Part shown: positions 19,591-27,602 of the stretch, one piece after another
How the letters are laid out: every line of letters starts with the position of its first letter
How positions within the stretch are numbered: the first letter of the stretch is position 1
Source: Prosthecobacter debontii
Lineage (GTDB): Bacteria > Verrucomicrobiota > Verrucomicrobiia > Verrucomicrobiales > Akkermansiaceae
Length of the DNA: 64,000 nucleotides
Direction: 5' to 3'
Assembly (NCBI GenBank): GCA_945870855.1
Contig: CAMBTP010000005.1
Coordinates: forward strand, 41,072-105,071
The notes under the pieces: generated by a model
The model's database searches: none
Told to the model about the DNA's origin: nothing
Seen by the model: the letters and a program-made list of their open reading frames with translations, nothing else
Translations under genes and position numbers: made by a program

Positions 19591-19856
19591 GTTGGTCTCC
19601 CGCTTGGGAAATATCTACTACAGCATCAATCCTTTGCTCGAATCCGCAATCTTTCCACACGGATTTCCTATTGCGAAAGTCCTTTAATGAGCGTTTTGAG
19701 AATTGCTTGAGCATGGCATTCCGCAGTGAGAAAACCTACCATCGACAAGCGATTTGGCAAAGCCCTTTTTTGGGAAAAACCGTTGCCGCTTTCGCCGTTT
19801 CGGCAGTTCACCACGGATGACATGGGCAGTCAGGGCGCGGCGAGACCGCCACGCCC

Positions 19857-19956
19857 TATGACAAAAGGACTGTCCCTCAGTCAGTCCCTCAGTCAAATGG
19901 TTCACCACAGGGAGAGTTTGAACCGCCAAGTCGCCAAGCCTATATGGAGAAGGGTG
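19857..19956 (+). repeat. GGACTGTCCCTCAGTCAGTC repeat, copy 1
   Basis: Begins TATGACAAAAGGACTGTCCC, contains the direct repeat CAGTCAGTCCCTCAGT, then CACAGGGAGAGTTTGAACCG and CCAAGTCGCCAAGCC. It ends in TATATGGAGAAGGGTG, the left arm of the 91-bp palindrome. Here that arm is followed directly by GAGAATTTGTG, the sequence that normally follows the right arm, as if the palindrome's interior had been deleted. Nearly the same 100 bp recurs at 20870-20970. Before it, 19591-19856 shows no gene. Confidence 0.8.
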
Positions 19957-19972
19957 AGAATTTGTGTTTTGC

Positions 19973-20124
19973 GGTAGGGTCATTTTGATAAAATGACCCA
20001 CGCAGCGTGTGTTAGCACGGTGATGGGGAGGAAAGCTCCGCAGCAACGCCGCGATGGGGTAAGACACGGATTTTAGATGCGGTTGTGCGCACAGGGTGGG
20101 TCGTTTTGTCAAAACGACCCTACC
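19973..20124 (+). repeat. 150-bp double-hairpin element, copy 5 of 5
   Basis: Hairpins with GGGTCATTTT and GGGTCGTTTT arms at the two ends and the conserved spacer between. It is preceded by TTGTGTTTTGC as at copies 3 and 4. It ends about 195 bp upstream of the antitoxin gene at 20319; no further feature was recognised between them. Confidence 0.88.
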
Positions 20125-20318
20125 TTTCACGGCCTTGCCGCCCGTCTAGCCGGAGGTAAATTTGAAAGGATTTGGGAGAGATCGTGGATCGTGGACGCCT
20201 GCGAGGTGAGAGTCAGAAGCCAGGGGTCATGGGGTGCCGTCACCGCGGAGTGTTCAAACAGATAGATCTCCTCGATTTTCACGTTTCCCTAGTCCCGATT
20301 TCGCGCTACGGTTCCCTT

Positions 20319-20540
20319 ATGCCAACTCTATGCGATCAAATACCCAATCTCTCGACTGCTGAAAAGTTGGTGGCGATGGAAGCCTTGTGGACCAGCCTTC
20401 ACCAGACGTTCGAGGAAGCAGCCCCCCCAGATTGGCATCGAGAAATTCTGAATCGCAGGATGGAATTGATCCAATCCGGCGAAGCGGTTTACGAGGACTG
20501 GAACCAAGTCAAAAAAGAACTGAGAGAACGAACCGCGTGA
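20319..20540 (+). CDS. Addiction-module antitoxin (Unstab_antitox/TIGR02574-like)
   Basis: 73 aa. LSTAEKLVAMEALWTSL followed by PPDWHREILNRRMELIQSGE and DWNQVKKELRER matches the small acidic addiction-module component family, in which the conserved P-x-W/H-x-x-x-L-x-x-R segment precedes the toxin-binding C-terminus. The start at ATG 20319 is chosen because longer in-frame starts lack similarity. Its stop overlaps the toxin start (GTGA), the usual translational coupling. It presumably neutralises the following ParE-like toxin and represses its own promoter. Confidence 0.88.
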   Translation: MPTLCDQIPNLSTAEKLVAMEALWTSLHQTFEEAAPPDWHREILNRRMELIQSGEAVYEDWNQVKKELRERTA

Positions 20541-20845
20541 AAATCGAGATCCTCACCCAAGCCAAGGAGGATCTCTTCGACGGCTACCTTTTCTACGAGC
20601 ACCAGGAAGCGGGTATCGGCGATTATTTCCTGGATTCCATCAGCGCGGACATCGAATCGCTGCTCCTTCGCCATGGCTACCACCGCCAGTTCTTCGGGTT
20701 TCACCGCATGCTTGCCCGGGTCTTCCCGTTCTTCATCTATTACCGCATCACGGGTGGGACGATTTATGTCGATGCCGTGGTGGACCAAAGAAGAAACCCC
20801 GCCTCAATCAAACGCTTGCTCCTCCGCTTGAGGCGGATCGAATGA
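20537..20845 (+). CDS. RelE/ParE superfamily toxin
   Basis: 102 aa from GTG 20537. VKIEILTQAKEDLFDGYLFY, then FLDSISADIESLL, HRMLARVFPFFIYYRITGG and the closing YVDAVVDQRRNPASI form the compact ParE/RelE fold: an N-terminal helical hairpin and a beta sheet with a C-terminal basic residue cluster. ParE proteins poison gyrase and RelE proteins cleave mRNA; sequence alone does not decide, though the YYRI...I.V.AV..QRR pattern is ParE-like. It overlaps the antitoxin gene by 4 bp. The pair lies between two near-identical 100-bp repeats (19857 and 20870). Confidence 0.9.
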   Translation: MKIEILTQAKEDLFDGYLFYEHQEAGIGDYFLDSISADIESLLLRHGYHRQFFGFHRMLARVFPFFIYYRITGGTIYVDAVVDQRRNPASIKRLLLRLRRIE

Positions 20846-20869
20846 ATCCACTCCCATGCCCTGTCCGAT

Positions 20870-20970
20870 TTATGACAAAAGGACTGTCCCTCAGTCAGTC
20901 CCTCAGTCAAATGGTTCGCCACAGGGAGAGTTTGAACCGCCAAGTCGCCAAGCCTATATGGAGAAGGGTG
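20870..20970 (+). repeat. GGACTGTCCCTCAGTCAGTC repeat, copy 2
   Basis: Near-identical to 19857-19956, starting TATGACAAAAGGACTGTCCC and running into an intact 91-bp palindrome at 20957. It begins 24 bp after the ParE-like toxin stop. Confidence 0.85.
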
Positions 20971-21047
20971 CTTCCAGCCCCTTTGCACAAGCCAAGCGAA
21001 CCGATTTCCAAGTCCTCCGCAAAGGGGCTGCAAGACCCTTCTCCATA
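20957..21047. repeat. 91-bp GGAGAAGGGT palindromic element, copy 3
   Basis: Same arms and centre as 13662-13752, differing by one base in the part compared (CACAAGCCAAGC against CACAAGCTAAGC). Outer arms are TATGGAGAAGGGT and ACCCTTCTCCATA. Confidence 0.88.
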
Positions 21048-21052
21048 GGGAG

Positions 21053-21422
21053 AATTCAAAAAAACAATTCCTCCTTGGCGAACTTCTCTTCCTTGGCGGT
21101 TCAAATTCTTCCCCCCAACCCCAGCCCCGTAGTCTTGCGCATCGAAAACCTGGGGTAAAGAAGGGTTGAACCGCAAAGACGCGAAGGCGCAAAGCCAATG
21201 CACCGTATTTTTAACCATTTTCAAAACTTAACCATCACAACCCCAGCTTAGCGTCTTTGCGTCTTTGCGTCTTTGCGGTTCAAAATCTTCCCATTCGGCA
21301 AGGCTGCTACCGGAATACTTCGTATTTCCATCACGAACCCAAAAAACTGCGGATGAGAACCGCAGCAGTCAAAAGCCTCCGGCGGTATGGATCTGCTCAA
21401 GGACTTTTGGCAAATGGTATAC
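21053..21422 (+). repeat. Inverted copy of the 5217-5575 segment, ending in a TATACC terminus
   Basis: Matches 5217-5575 in reverse complement, including AACCATCACAACCCCAGCTT, ACTTCGTATTTCCATCACG and CATCCGCAG-type half-hairpins. It ends with CTTTTGGCAAATGGTATA, the terminus of the MITE-like family. A perfect tandem (GTCTTTGC three times, with short spacers) is visible near 21252-21280. It fills most of the 20846-21638 gap; the rest holds a 33-codon frame at 21442-21543 of unknown meaning and a terminator. Confidence 0.75.
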
Positions 21423-21558
21423 CGTAAGCAACAGGCCACGAGATGATCAAAAAGCACTACCGCCAGTCAGTGACCCAGGAAGAGGGAGAGGCGTGGTTCG
21501 AGATCCGGACAACGCTAGTCGAAGACAATGTGGAGGTGGCATGAAATACCCTCGGTAA

Positions 21559-21587
21559 AGCATCAGAGTTCGCTCTGATGCTTTTTA
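21559..21587 (+). terminator. Rho-independent terminator
   Basis: AGCATCAGAG-TTCG-CTCTGATGCT is a perfect 10-bp stem with a stable TTCG tetraloop, followed by TTTT. It points rightwards, away from the repeat block. The only open frame before it is the 33-codon one at 21442-21543. It may also limit read-through into the antisense side of nagB; on the minus strand the A run before the hairpin is short (TAA), so bidirectional action is doubtful. Confidence 0.85.
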
Positions 21588-21638
21588 AAAAGGCGGATTT
21601 CTCTCGTCAAAATGAGCGTTAACTCTTGGCCGAGTCCC

Positions 21639-22409
21639 TCAGATTTTCTGCCAGTCCGGCTTATTATCGTGAACCCAGCGGAAGTAGTTGGCGCGTTCAA
21701 GTTCGCCGGCGGCGGCATCATCGAGGAAAACTTTTGTGACCGCGTGCATCTGGAGAGCAGAGGCGGGATTGACCGCGGTGATGGGGCCTTCCACCGCTCC
21801 GGCGATGGCCTTGGCTTTATTTTGGCCGAAGGCTAGCAAGATATTCTGCCGCGCATCCATGATCGTGCCGATCCCCATGGTGATGACGTGCTTCGGCACT
21901 TCCTCGGTGCTGCCGAAGAAGCGGGCGTTGTCTTCGATGGTCTGCTTGGTGAGGGTTTTGATGCGGGTGCGTGAGGCCAGCGATGAGGTGGGTTCGTTGA
22001 AGCCGATGTGGCCGTCGCTGCCAATGCCGAGCACCTGGATATCGATCCCGCCCGCTACCAAGATGCGTTTCTCATACTCCGCGCAATGCGCCGGGATGGC
22101 GGCGGCGTTGCCATCGGGAATGTTGACGTTCTCCGCTTTGATGTTGGTGTGCCGGAAAAGATTTTCCCACATGAAGCTGTGGTAGGTTTGCGGATGCTCA
22201 CGCGGGAGGCCGATGTATTCGTCGAGGTTGAAAGTGGTGACGTGCGACCAATCGAGTTTCATCTCGATCAACGCGCGGTAGAGCGGCAGCGGCGTGCTAC
22301 CGGTGGCGAGGCCGATGACCGCGTCCGGCTTGTTGCTAATATGCTTTGCGATGAGCCGTGCCGCCTCTTCCGAGGCTTCCTTCACTGTAGGGTGGATGAT
22401 GATTTCCAT
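21639..22409 (-). CDS. nagB: Glucosamine-6-phosphate deaminase
   Basis: Converts glucosamine-6-phosphate to fructose-6-phosphate and ammonia, the last step of amino-sugar catabolism. In 256 aa: phosphate loop GLATGSTPLPLY at 33-44, NLDEYIGL with D63 corresponding to the E. coli general base D72, and GIGSDGHIGFNEP at 128-140 with D132, H134 and E139 of the catalytic relay. ATG 22409 is chosen because residues before MEIIIHPT have no family similarity. It lies 4 bp after the PIG-L deacetylase gene, third in a ROK-PIG-L-NagB operon. Confidence 0.95.
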   Translation of the reverse strand: MEIIIHPTVKEASEEAARLIAKHISNKPDAVIGLATGSTPLPLYRALIEMKLDWSHVTTFNLDEYIGLPREHPQTYHSFMWENLFRHTNIKAENVNIPDGNAAAIPAHCAEYEKRILVAGGIDIQVLGIGSDGHIGFNEPTSSLASRTRIKTLTKQTIEDNARFFGSTEEVPKHVITMGIGTIMDARQNILLAFGQNKAKAIAGAVEGPITAVNPASALQMHAVTKVFLDDAAAGELERANYFRWVHDNKPDWQKI

Positions 22410-22413
22410 GGTA

Positions 22414-23268
22414 TTATTGTCCAATGCGTTGGTTGAGTTTCGAGCGGACATCGTCCCTGAAACGGTCGATCGCTCCGCAGACAAAATCGGAGATATCGAG
22501 TGAATCATCGGCTATGAGCGGGGTGAGATCCATGCCGAAGATGAGCTGGGTGGCGGCGTCGGTGGAGTGGGAATCGAAGAAGGTAGCGTTCGCGGAGCGG
22601 CGTCCGAGGGTGGCGAGATCGTAGCGCTTGCCGCCCGCGATCTGGGAGTCGAATACCCCATTGAGCGCGGCGGCGAGGTTATCGCGACCGCTGACATCCA
22701 TGAGAATTTTTTCGCCGTCCGGCATCCAGTCAAGGTTCCGCCAGACTTCGCAACCGATGATTTTCCTGGGACGCATTTCCTGCGGCATAGCGCGGATGGC
22801 GAGGAGGGTGGCGATGGTAACGCCGATATGGGTGTCGTGCTTGTCAGCAGGATTGTGAGTATAAACGACCTCCGGGCGGGTGGCGGCGAGGATGGCAGAG
22901 ATGTCTTGTTGGAGGGAAAGGTCAGTCGCGCTTTTCACTGCGGAGCTGGGGTGGTCGAGCTGGAACATCGCGCCGTAGCCACCGATCACCGCTGCGGTGT
23001 CCTGCTCTTTGCGGCGGATCGCTTTCATCTGCACATCGCTGAAGTCCGCATACACGCCAATGCGCGAGCTTCCCGCGCCGTCGGTGCAGGTCACGCCGCC
23101 GAACCATCGGTCATCGCGGGCGAAGCATTCGAGAATGCCATGAAAGGCCATGAACTCGAGATCGTCCTGATGCGCGCCAATGCCGAGATGAGTGATGCGG
23201 GCAAGCGCTTCCGTTTCCGGCAGGCTGTCGGGGATGAAAAGGGATGCGGTGGGGAGGTGGAGATTCAT
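22414..23268 (-). CDS. PIG-L family deacetylase
   Basis: A zinc-dependent N-deacetylase of the LmbE/PIG-L type acting on N-acetylglucosamine-like substrates. In 284 aa: GIGAHQDDLEFMAFHG with H33, D35 and D36 of the (A/P)HxDD motif, and HNPADKHDTHIG supplying the later zinc-ligand histidine(s). No signal peptide. Its position between a ROK-type protein and NagB suggests it deacetylates an N-acetylated amino sugar so that NagB can act on the product. The start at ATG 23268 is 1 bp after the ROK stop, indicating translational coupling. Confidence 0.9.
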   Translation of the reverse strand: MNLHLPTASLFIPDSLPETEALARITHLGIGAHQDDLEFMAFHGILECFARDDRWFGGVTCTDGAGSSRIGVYADFSDVQMKAIRRKEQDTAAVIGGYGAMFQLDHPSSAVKSATDLSLQQDISAILAATRPEVVYTHNPADKHDTHIGVTIATLLAIRAMPQEMRPRKIIGCEVWRNLDWMPDGEKILMDVSGRDNLAAALNGVFDSQIAGGKRYDLATLGRRSANATFFDSHSTDAATQLIFGMDLTPLIADDSLDISDFVCGAIDRFRDDVRSKLNQRIGQ

Positions 23269-23269
23269 A

Positions 23270-24649
23270 TTACTTCCTGAGTTTCGGCAAACTGGCAGCG
23301 GCGACGGCTTGACCCACGCGGCGGGTTTTTTCATCCGGCACGTGTATGGTGACACGCGCGGCGATTTCCGGGAATTCCTTTTCTAGAACCTCGCGCGCTT
23401 TCTCAAGCACGATATCGCCACCCTTCCCGGTGGTGACGCGGCCGAGCACGAGCATGTTTGAGAAGTGGTAGAAATCAGCGTAGTGCGGGATCGTGTAGCC
23501 GAGATAGACGCCGATGGTTTCGTAGATTTTCGCGGCGCGCTTGTCGCCTTGCGCCATGAGTTTTTGAACTTCAACGAGGCGCTCCGGCAGACCCATTTTC
23601 GCGGGGAGCTTGATCTTCGCGGCGGGCAGAAGTTTGTTCACCGCCTGCTGTGAGAAATAGAGTGCGCCGACACCGGCATCGCCCGACCACTCGTCGGCGG
23701 GAGCCTTGTGATTGTAATCAACAGGCGCGAAGGCAAGCTCGTTGAGCCAGCCGAGAATGCGGCCTTTGCCATCGATGAAACCCACTGCCTCACTCGAGCC
23801 CATCGCAAGACCGAGCATTCCATTCTTTCCGAGCGAAAGCGCACCCGCCAACGCAGTGACATCGCCATCGTTCATCACTGTCATCGGCACGTCCCATTCT
23901 TTCTGGATGCGTTTGAAAACCGCAGCTGCGGTGGGGAAAAGTTTCTTCGGGATCGCGCGCAGCAAGGACGCGACACGGATTTCATTGTCCACCACGATAC
24001 CGGCCGAGCTGCCACCGATCGCATCGACGCGCGGCATGTGCGCAGCAGCGCGGTGGAGGGCGGCGGAGATGTTGTGGTAATGATAACCGGGATCGGCCTG
24101 GATCTTCGGATCCCACGGCGTCTCCTCGGTGAAGACCGCTTCGCCATCAATCACGGCGGAGACCTTGAAATCACTCGCTCCTAAATCGAAACCAATCCGG
24201 CAACCTTTCATGTGTCCACCCACAGGCAACTCCATATCGCGCGCTGCATAGACCTCGCCTGCTGTGGTGATCTCGACCTCAAACTTTTTTCCGTAGGCCA
24301 GCTCCATCATCTCGATATCGAACTTCCGCTCACCGCGGGGCGAGTAGGTTTTGCGGATGAAAGTGCCGATGGCTTTAGGCCCGCCGATCTGCAGCTTCCA
24401 ACCGCCGCGCGACCAGAGCAGAAATTTTACGATGCGCTCGACGTAGCGCAATGTCTCTGCGCCGCCATCCGGCATCACGAAAGTCTCGAAGCGGGAGACC
24501 AGCCCGCTCTCGCGCTCCAAGCCAATCACAAGCGGCACGCTCTTGCCACTCGCTCGGGTGGTCTCCAAATAGCATCGATTAAATAGAACCGCAGGCTGGA
24601 ACCCGGGATCAAGCGGGGCTTTGATGGCAACTCGGCAAAGTGCTGGCAT
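23270..24649 (-). CDS. ROK-type sugar kinase-like protein with N-terminal extension
   Basis: 459 aa. An ASKHA/ROK nucleotide-binding fold starts only near residue 150 (GFDLGASDFKVSAVIDGE). VMNDGDVTALAGAL supplies the DGD-type catalytic aspartate and GLAMGSSEAVGFI the phosphate loop. The first 150 residues (YVERIVKFLLWSRGGWKLQI) form an extra domain of unknown role. The usual ROK zinc motif CxCGxxGC is not visible. With PIG-L and NagB downstream, a kinase for an amino sugar is the best inference; a regulatory sugar-binding role is the alternative. A LacI-family gene lies upstream. Confidence 0.75.
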   Translation of the reverse strand: MPALCRVAIKAPLDPGFQPAVLFNRCYLETTRASGKSVPLVIGLERESGLVSRFETFVMPDGGAETLRYVERIVKFLLWSRGGWKLQIGGPKAIGTFIRKTYSPRGERKFDIEMMELAYGKKFEVEITTAGEVYAARDMELPVGGHMKGCRIGFDLGASDFKVSAVIDGEAVFTEETPWDPKIQADPGYHYHNISAALHRAAAHMPRVDAIGGSSAGIVVDNEIRVASLLRAIPKKLFPTAAAVFKRIQKEWDVPMTVMNDGDVTALAGALSLGKNGMLGLAMGSSEAVGFIDGKGRILGWLNELAFAPVDYNHKAPADEWSGDAGVGALYFSQQAVNKLLPAAKIKLPAKMGLPERLVEVQKLMAQGDKRAAKIYETIGVYLGYTIPHYADFYHFSNMLVLGRVTTGKGGDIVLEKAREVLEKEFPEIAARVTIHVPDEKTRRVGQAVAAASLPKLRK

Positions 24650-24689
24650 GGCGGGGAAAGATGAAAATTATGTAGCTCATGAGTCAATC

Positions 24690-24716
24690 GAAAAATTATC
24701 ACGTGCTAAATTTTTA
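24690..24716. promoter_or_regulatory. Palindrome with CACGTG centre, probable LacI-family operator
   Basis: AAAAATTAT-CACGTG-CTAAATTTTT: arms match except for about two positions around the CACGTG centre (24700-24705). It lies in the 77-bp gap between the LacI-family gene and the ROK gene, just upstream of the ROK-PIG-L-NagB operon. Symmetric sites of this size are typical for LacI/GalR proteins, although many have a central CG within a different core. Assignment to the neighbouring regulator is inference. Confidence 0.55.
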
Positions 24717-24726
24717 GCCGAGTCCC

Positions 24727-25713
24727 TCAGATCGTGCGGGAAGACGAAGCGCGGATGGCGAGTTGGGGCGTCAGAATTGTCTGCTGAATGGGGATCGTGG
24801 GTTCCGCCAGACGGTTTTGTAGAAACTGCCAAGCTGCATCACACATCTCCGCGACGGGTTGTACCAAGGTCGTGAGCGGGCATTCGAGATATTCCGTATC
24901 CTCGATGCCATCACAGCCGACCAAGGCGATGTCCGCCGGGACACGGATTCCCGCATCGCAAAGCCCTCGGTAAATCCCGAGTGCGGCATCATCCGAATGG
25001 CAGAAGATCGCTTCGGGTTTGCCGTGTTCGGCGATGTAGTCCCGAATCAATTGCCTTGCGACCGGGCGCTGCCGTTCACTGAGCGGATAGTGGATAAACT
25101 CCGTTTCCAACCCGGCTTCGCGCATTGCATTCGTGTATCCGATCCTACGGCTTTCACCCGCAATATTTTTCCGCACAAACGTAGCATGAGCGATACGGCG
25201 GAATCCGGAGCCGATGAGATGCTGCATCGCTTGCATGGTTCCCGCTTCCATATCCACATGGACATTGTCCGTATCCGACGAGCTGTAACTCCGCAAGCTG
25301 ACGACCGGCACGGATTTCCCTGCCAAGGACTTCAGTTCGAGCTGCACCGCCTTCGAAGCATCCACGGCACAGATCCCATCGAAAGGAACGTGAGTCCAAA
25401 TCTGTTTCATGTCCGCCGCGCCGACTTCCGAGATGATCAACTCCTGTCCAGCCTGCTTCACCAAGCGCCCCAATTCGCGGGCGACGTGACTGTAGTGGGT
25501 CGAGATTTGATCCGGGATCCACAGCGCGATGATTCCAGTTTTTTTGCGCAACATGGCTCGCGCGTGGGGATTGGGTCGATAACCCATTTCCAAAGCCGCA
25601 GCAAGGATGCGCGCACGGGACTCCTTGGAAACCTGAGGATAACCGCCGAGGGCAAAGGTGACGAGCTGGCGAGAGATGCCGAGTTTTTCAGCGATTTGTG
25701 CCTGGGTGACCAT
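24727..25713 (-). CDS. LacI/GalR family transcriptional regulator
   Basis: 328 aa from ATG 25713. The N-terminal helix-turn-helix TQAQIAEKLGISRQLVTFAL with the hinge segment YPQVSKESRARILAAALEMG is followed by a periplasmic-binding-protein-like effector domain (IIALWIPDQISTHY ... VALVGCDGIEDTEYLECPLT). A small sugar or sugar phosphate is the usual effector. It stands directly upstream of the ROK-PIG-L-NagB operon, on the same strand, with a palindrome between them, so control of that operon is likely. Confidence 0.92.
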   Translation of the reverse strand: MVTQAQIAEKLGISRQLVTFALGGYPQVSKESRARILAAALEMGYRPNPHARAMLRKKTGIIALWIPDQISTHYSHVARELGRLVKQAGQELIISEVGAADMKQIWTHVPFDGICAVDASKAVQLELKSLAGKSVPVVSLRSYSSSDTDNVHVDMEAGTMQAMQHLIGSGFRRIAHATFVRKNIAGESRRIGYTNAMREAGLETEFIHYPLSERQRPVARQLIRDYIAEHGKPEAIFCHSDDAALGIYRGLCDAGIRVPADIALVGCDGIEDTEYLECPLTTLVQPVAEMCDAAWQFLQNRLAEPTIPIQQTILTPQLAIRASSSRTI

Positions 25714-25777
25714 GGTGTGTGAAATCACAATCAAAGGCATACGATGATGCAAGGCAAGCCCGCTATCCGCAACGCGA

Positions 25778-26389
25778 TTAGCGGTAGATCACCACCAGAA
25801 ACAGCACCGCCTCTTTTTTGCCACTATTGACGATCGTGTGTGCAACGTCCGCGCGATACGTGGCGGAATCGCCCTTGCTCAGAGTCTCACTGAAATTGCC
25901 GGATTGCAGCTCAACTTCACCCTCTTCCACGGTGAGGAATTCGCGGGTGCCATCGACGTGGGGCTGGCTGCGCAGGGCACCATTCAGAGGGAGGCGTAGT
26001 TCGTAAAACTCCACATCCTTTTCAAGATTCAGCGGCGAGAGCGTGCGGATCTGGCATTGCTTGTCCTTGCGGAAAATCTGCGCGCGGTCAGTCGCGCGAA
26101 TCGTCTGGATGCTCGAGGCGGAGTCCGCGCTTTCAAGGAGATCCTGAAGCGATAGTCCGAAAGCGCGGGCGATCCGATAGGTCACACTGAGTGTCGGATT
26201 CGCACGCTGACGCTCGATCTCGCTGAGCATCGAGCGGCTGACACCGCTGGCAGAAGCTAGTTCTTCCAGTGACCAACCGCGGTCGCCGCGCAGCTTTTTC
26301 ACGCGCCGCCCCAAATCTTCGTTGATGGCATCAGCAATCGCTGCAGCGGGGACTTTGCCGACTTTTTTAACTACACGTCTGGGAGGCAT
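25778..26389 (-). CDS. XRE-family regulator with C-terminal cupin domain
   Basis: 203 aa. Helix-turn-helix at about 27-82 (LGRRVKKLRGDRGWSLEELA ... SRSMLSEIERQRANPTLSVT), a linker, and a cupin_2 domain at about 125-200 (PHVDGTREFLTVEEGEVELQ, then ADVAHTIVNSG). This architecture (SutR/PuuR-like) senses a small metabolite through the cupin. It is divergent from tdh-kbl with a 172-bp intergenic region, suggesting it regulates threonine breakdown and possibly itself. A Lys/Pro/Val-rich N-terminal tail of about 20 residues precedes the helix-turn-helix. Confidence 0.92.
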   Translation of the reverse strand: MPPRRVVKKVGKVPAAAIADAINEDLGRRVKKLRGDRGWSLEELASASGVSRSMLSEIERQRANPTLSVTYRIARAFGLSLQDLLESADSASSIQTIRATDRAQIFRKDKQCQIRTLSPLNLEKDVEFYELRLPLNGALRSQPHVDGTREFLTVEEGEVELQSGNFSETLSKGDSATYRADVAHTIVNSGKKEAVLFLVVIYR

Positions 26390-26409
26390 GGGAATTCATT
26401 ATGATGGAT

Positions 26410-26450
26410 GTAATTTCCTGTAAAGTGGAAATAAGGGGTTGCCATTACAC
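26410..26450. promoter_or_regulatory. Candidate operator region between XRE-cupin gene and tdh
   Basis: TTTCCTGTAAAGTGGAAA (26411-26428) has TTTCC/GGAAA arms, and TTACACTGGAA follows at about 26443. The shared GTAA/TTAC and GTGGAA/CTGGAA pieces suggest repeated half-sites for the divergent XRE-cupin regulator. The symmetry is imperfect, so this is only a candidate. Confidence 0.3.
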
Positions 26451-26561
26451 TGGAAGTTCATCCATTATCCCGGAAGTCATGGCATTCGCTATATTTCCTC
26501 GAAGCTACCAACTCACACTACCTGCGCTCCGCGTTGCAGAATATCCCTGACCTTTATCCTT

Positions 26562-27596
26562 ATGAAAGCACTGGTTAAAGCAAAGGCAGAACCCGGATTG
26601 TGGTTGCAGGATGTCCCTGAGCCCGCCGTGGGCATCAATGATGTGCTTATCAAGGTTCTCAAGACCGGCATCTGCGGCACCGACCTACACATTTTCAACT
26701 GGGATGCATGGGCTCGGAAAACCATTCCGGTGCCGATGGTCGTGGGCCATGAATTCGTGGGCGAAGTGTCCGCGGTCGGCTCCAACGTCAGTGACTTTTA
26801 TGTGGGCGAGATCGTCAGTGCCGAAGGGCACGTGGTCTGCGGGCGTTGCCGCAACTGCCTCGCCGGACGGCGGCACCTGTGCAAGGATACCGTCGGAATC
26901 GGCGTGAACCGCACCGGAGCCTTCGCCGAATTCATCAGCGTGCCGATGACCAACGTCTGGCACCACGCGCCGGATGTGGATTTGGAAGTCGCTTCCATTT
27001 TTGATCCGTATGGAAACGCCGTTCATACTGCGCTCTCGTTTGATTTGTTAGGCGAGGATGTGCTCATCACCGGAGCGGGACCTATCGGCGTGATGGCGGT
27101 GGGTATCGCCAAGCAAGCGGGCGCCCGCCATGTTGTCATCACCGACGTGAATGACTATCGGCTAGATCTAGCAAAGCAACTCGGTGCCGATGTGGCGCTC
27201 AATGTCACCAAAGGCAATCTAACAGAAGTTCGGAAAAATCTCGGCATGAAGGAAGGATTCGATGTGGGGCTCGAAATGAGCGGCAATTCCTCTGCATTTC
27301 GTGATATGATCGACGCGATGTGTCATGGCGGAAAAATCGCCATGCTCGGAATTCCCAGCGAGCCGATGGCAATCGATTGGAACAAGGTGATTTTCAACAT
27401 GCTAACTATAAAGGGCATCTACGGTCGTGAAATGTATGAAACCTGGTATAAGATGAGTGTCATGCTGGAAAGCGGTCTCAACATCAAGCCGGTGATTACG
27501 CATCGCTTCGGTGCCGATGAATTTGAAAAAGGATTCGAAGTGATGCAAACGGGAATGAGCGGAAAGGTCGTTCTCGATTGGACCGTCTTCCATTGA
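26562..27596 (+). CDS. tdh: L-threonine 3-dehydrogenase
   Basis: A zinc-dependent medium-chain dehydrogenase oxidising L-threonine to 2-amino-3-ketobutyrate with NAD. In 344 aa: catalytic zinc ligands C38 (GICGTDLH) and H63-E64 (GHEF); structural-zinc cysteines C93, C96, C99 and C107; and the Rossmann [11 protein letters not shown]. Kbl, the next enzyme, follows 6 bp later, which makes the Tdh assignment firm against other alcohol dehydrogenases. ATG 26562 gives [15 protein letters not shown], the family N-terminus. Confidence 0.95.
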   Translation: MKALVKAKAEPGLWLQDVPEPAVGINDVLIKVLKTGICGTDLHIFNWDAWARKTIPVPMVVGHEFVGEVSAVGSNVSDFYVGEIVSAEGHVVCGRCRNCLAGRRHLCKDTVGIGVNRTGAFAEFISVPMTNVWHHAPDVDLEVASIFDPYGNAVHTALSFDLLGEDVLITGAGPIGVMAVGIAKQAGARHVVITDVNDYRLDLAKQLGADVALNVTKGNLTEVRKNLGMKEGFDVGLEMSGNSSAFRDMIDAMCHGGKIAMLGIPSEPMAIDWNKVIFNMLTIKGIYGREMYETWYKMSVMLESGLNIKPVITHRFGADEFEKGFEVMQTGMSGKVVLDWTVFH

Positions 27597-27602
27597 TTGA
27601 TT

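Noticed and set aside
21442..21543. 33-codon frame starting MIKKHYRQSVTQEEGEAWFE before the terminator
   Set aside because: Too short, with no family match, and embedded in repeat-derived DNA; mentioned in the gap description only.
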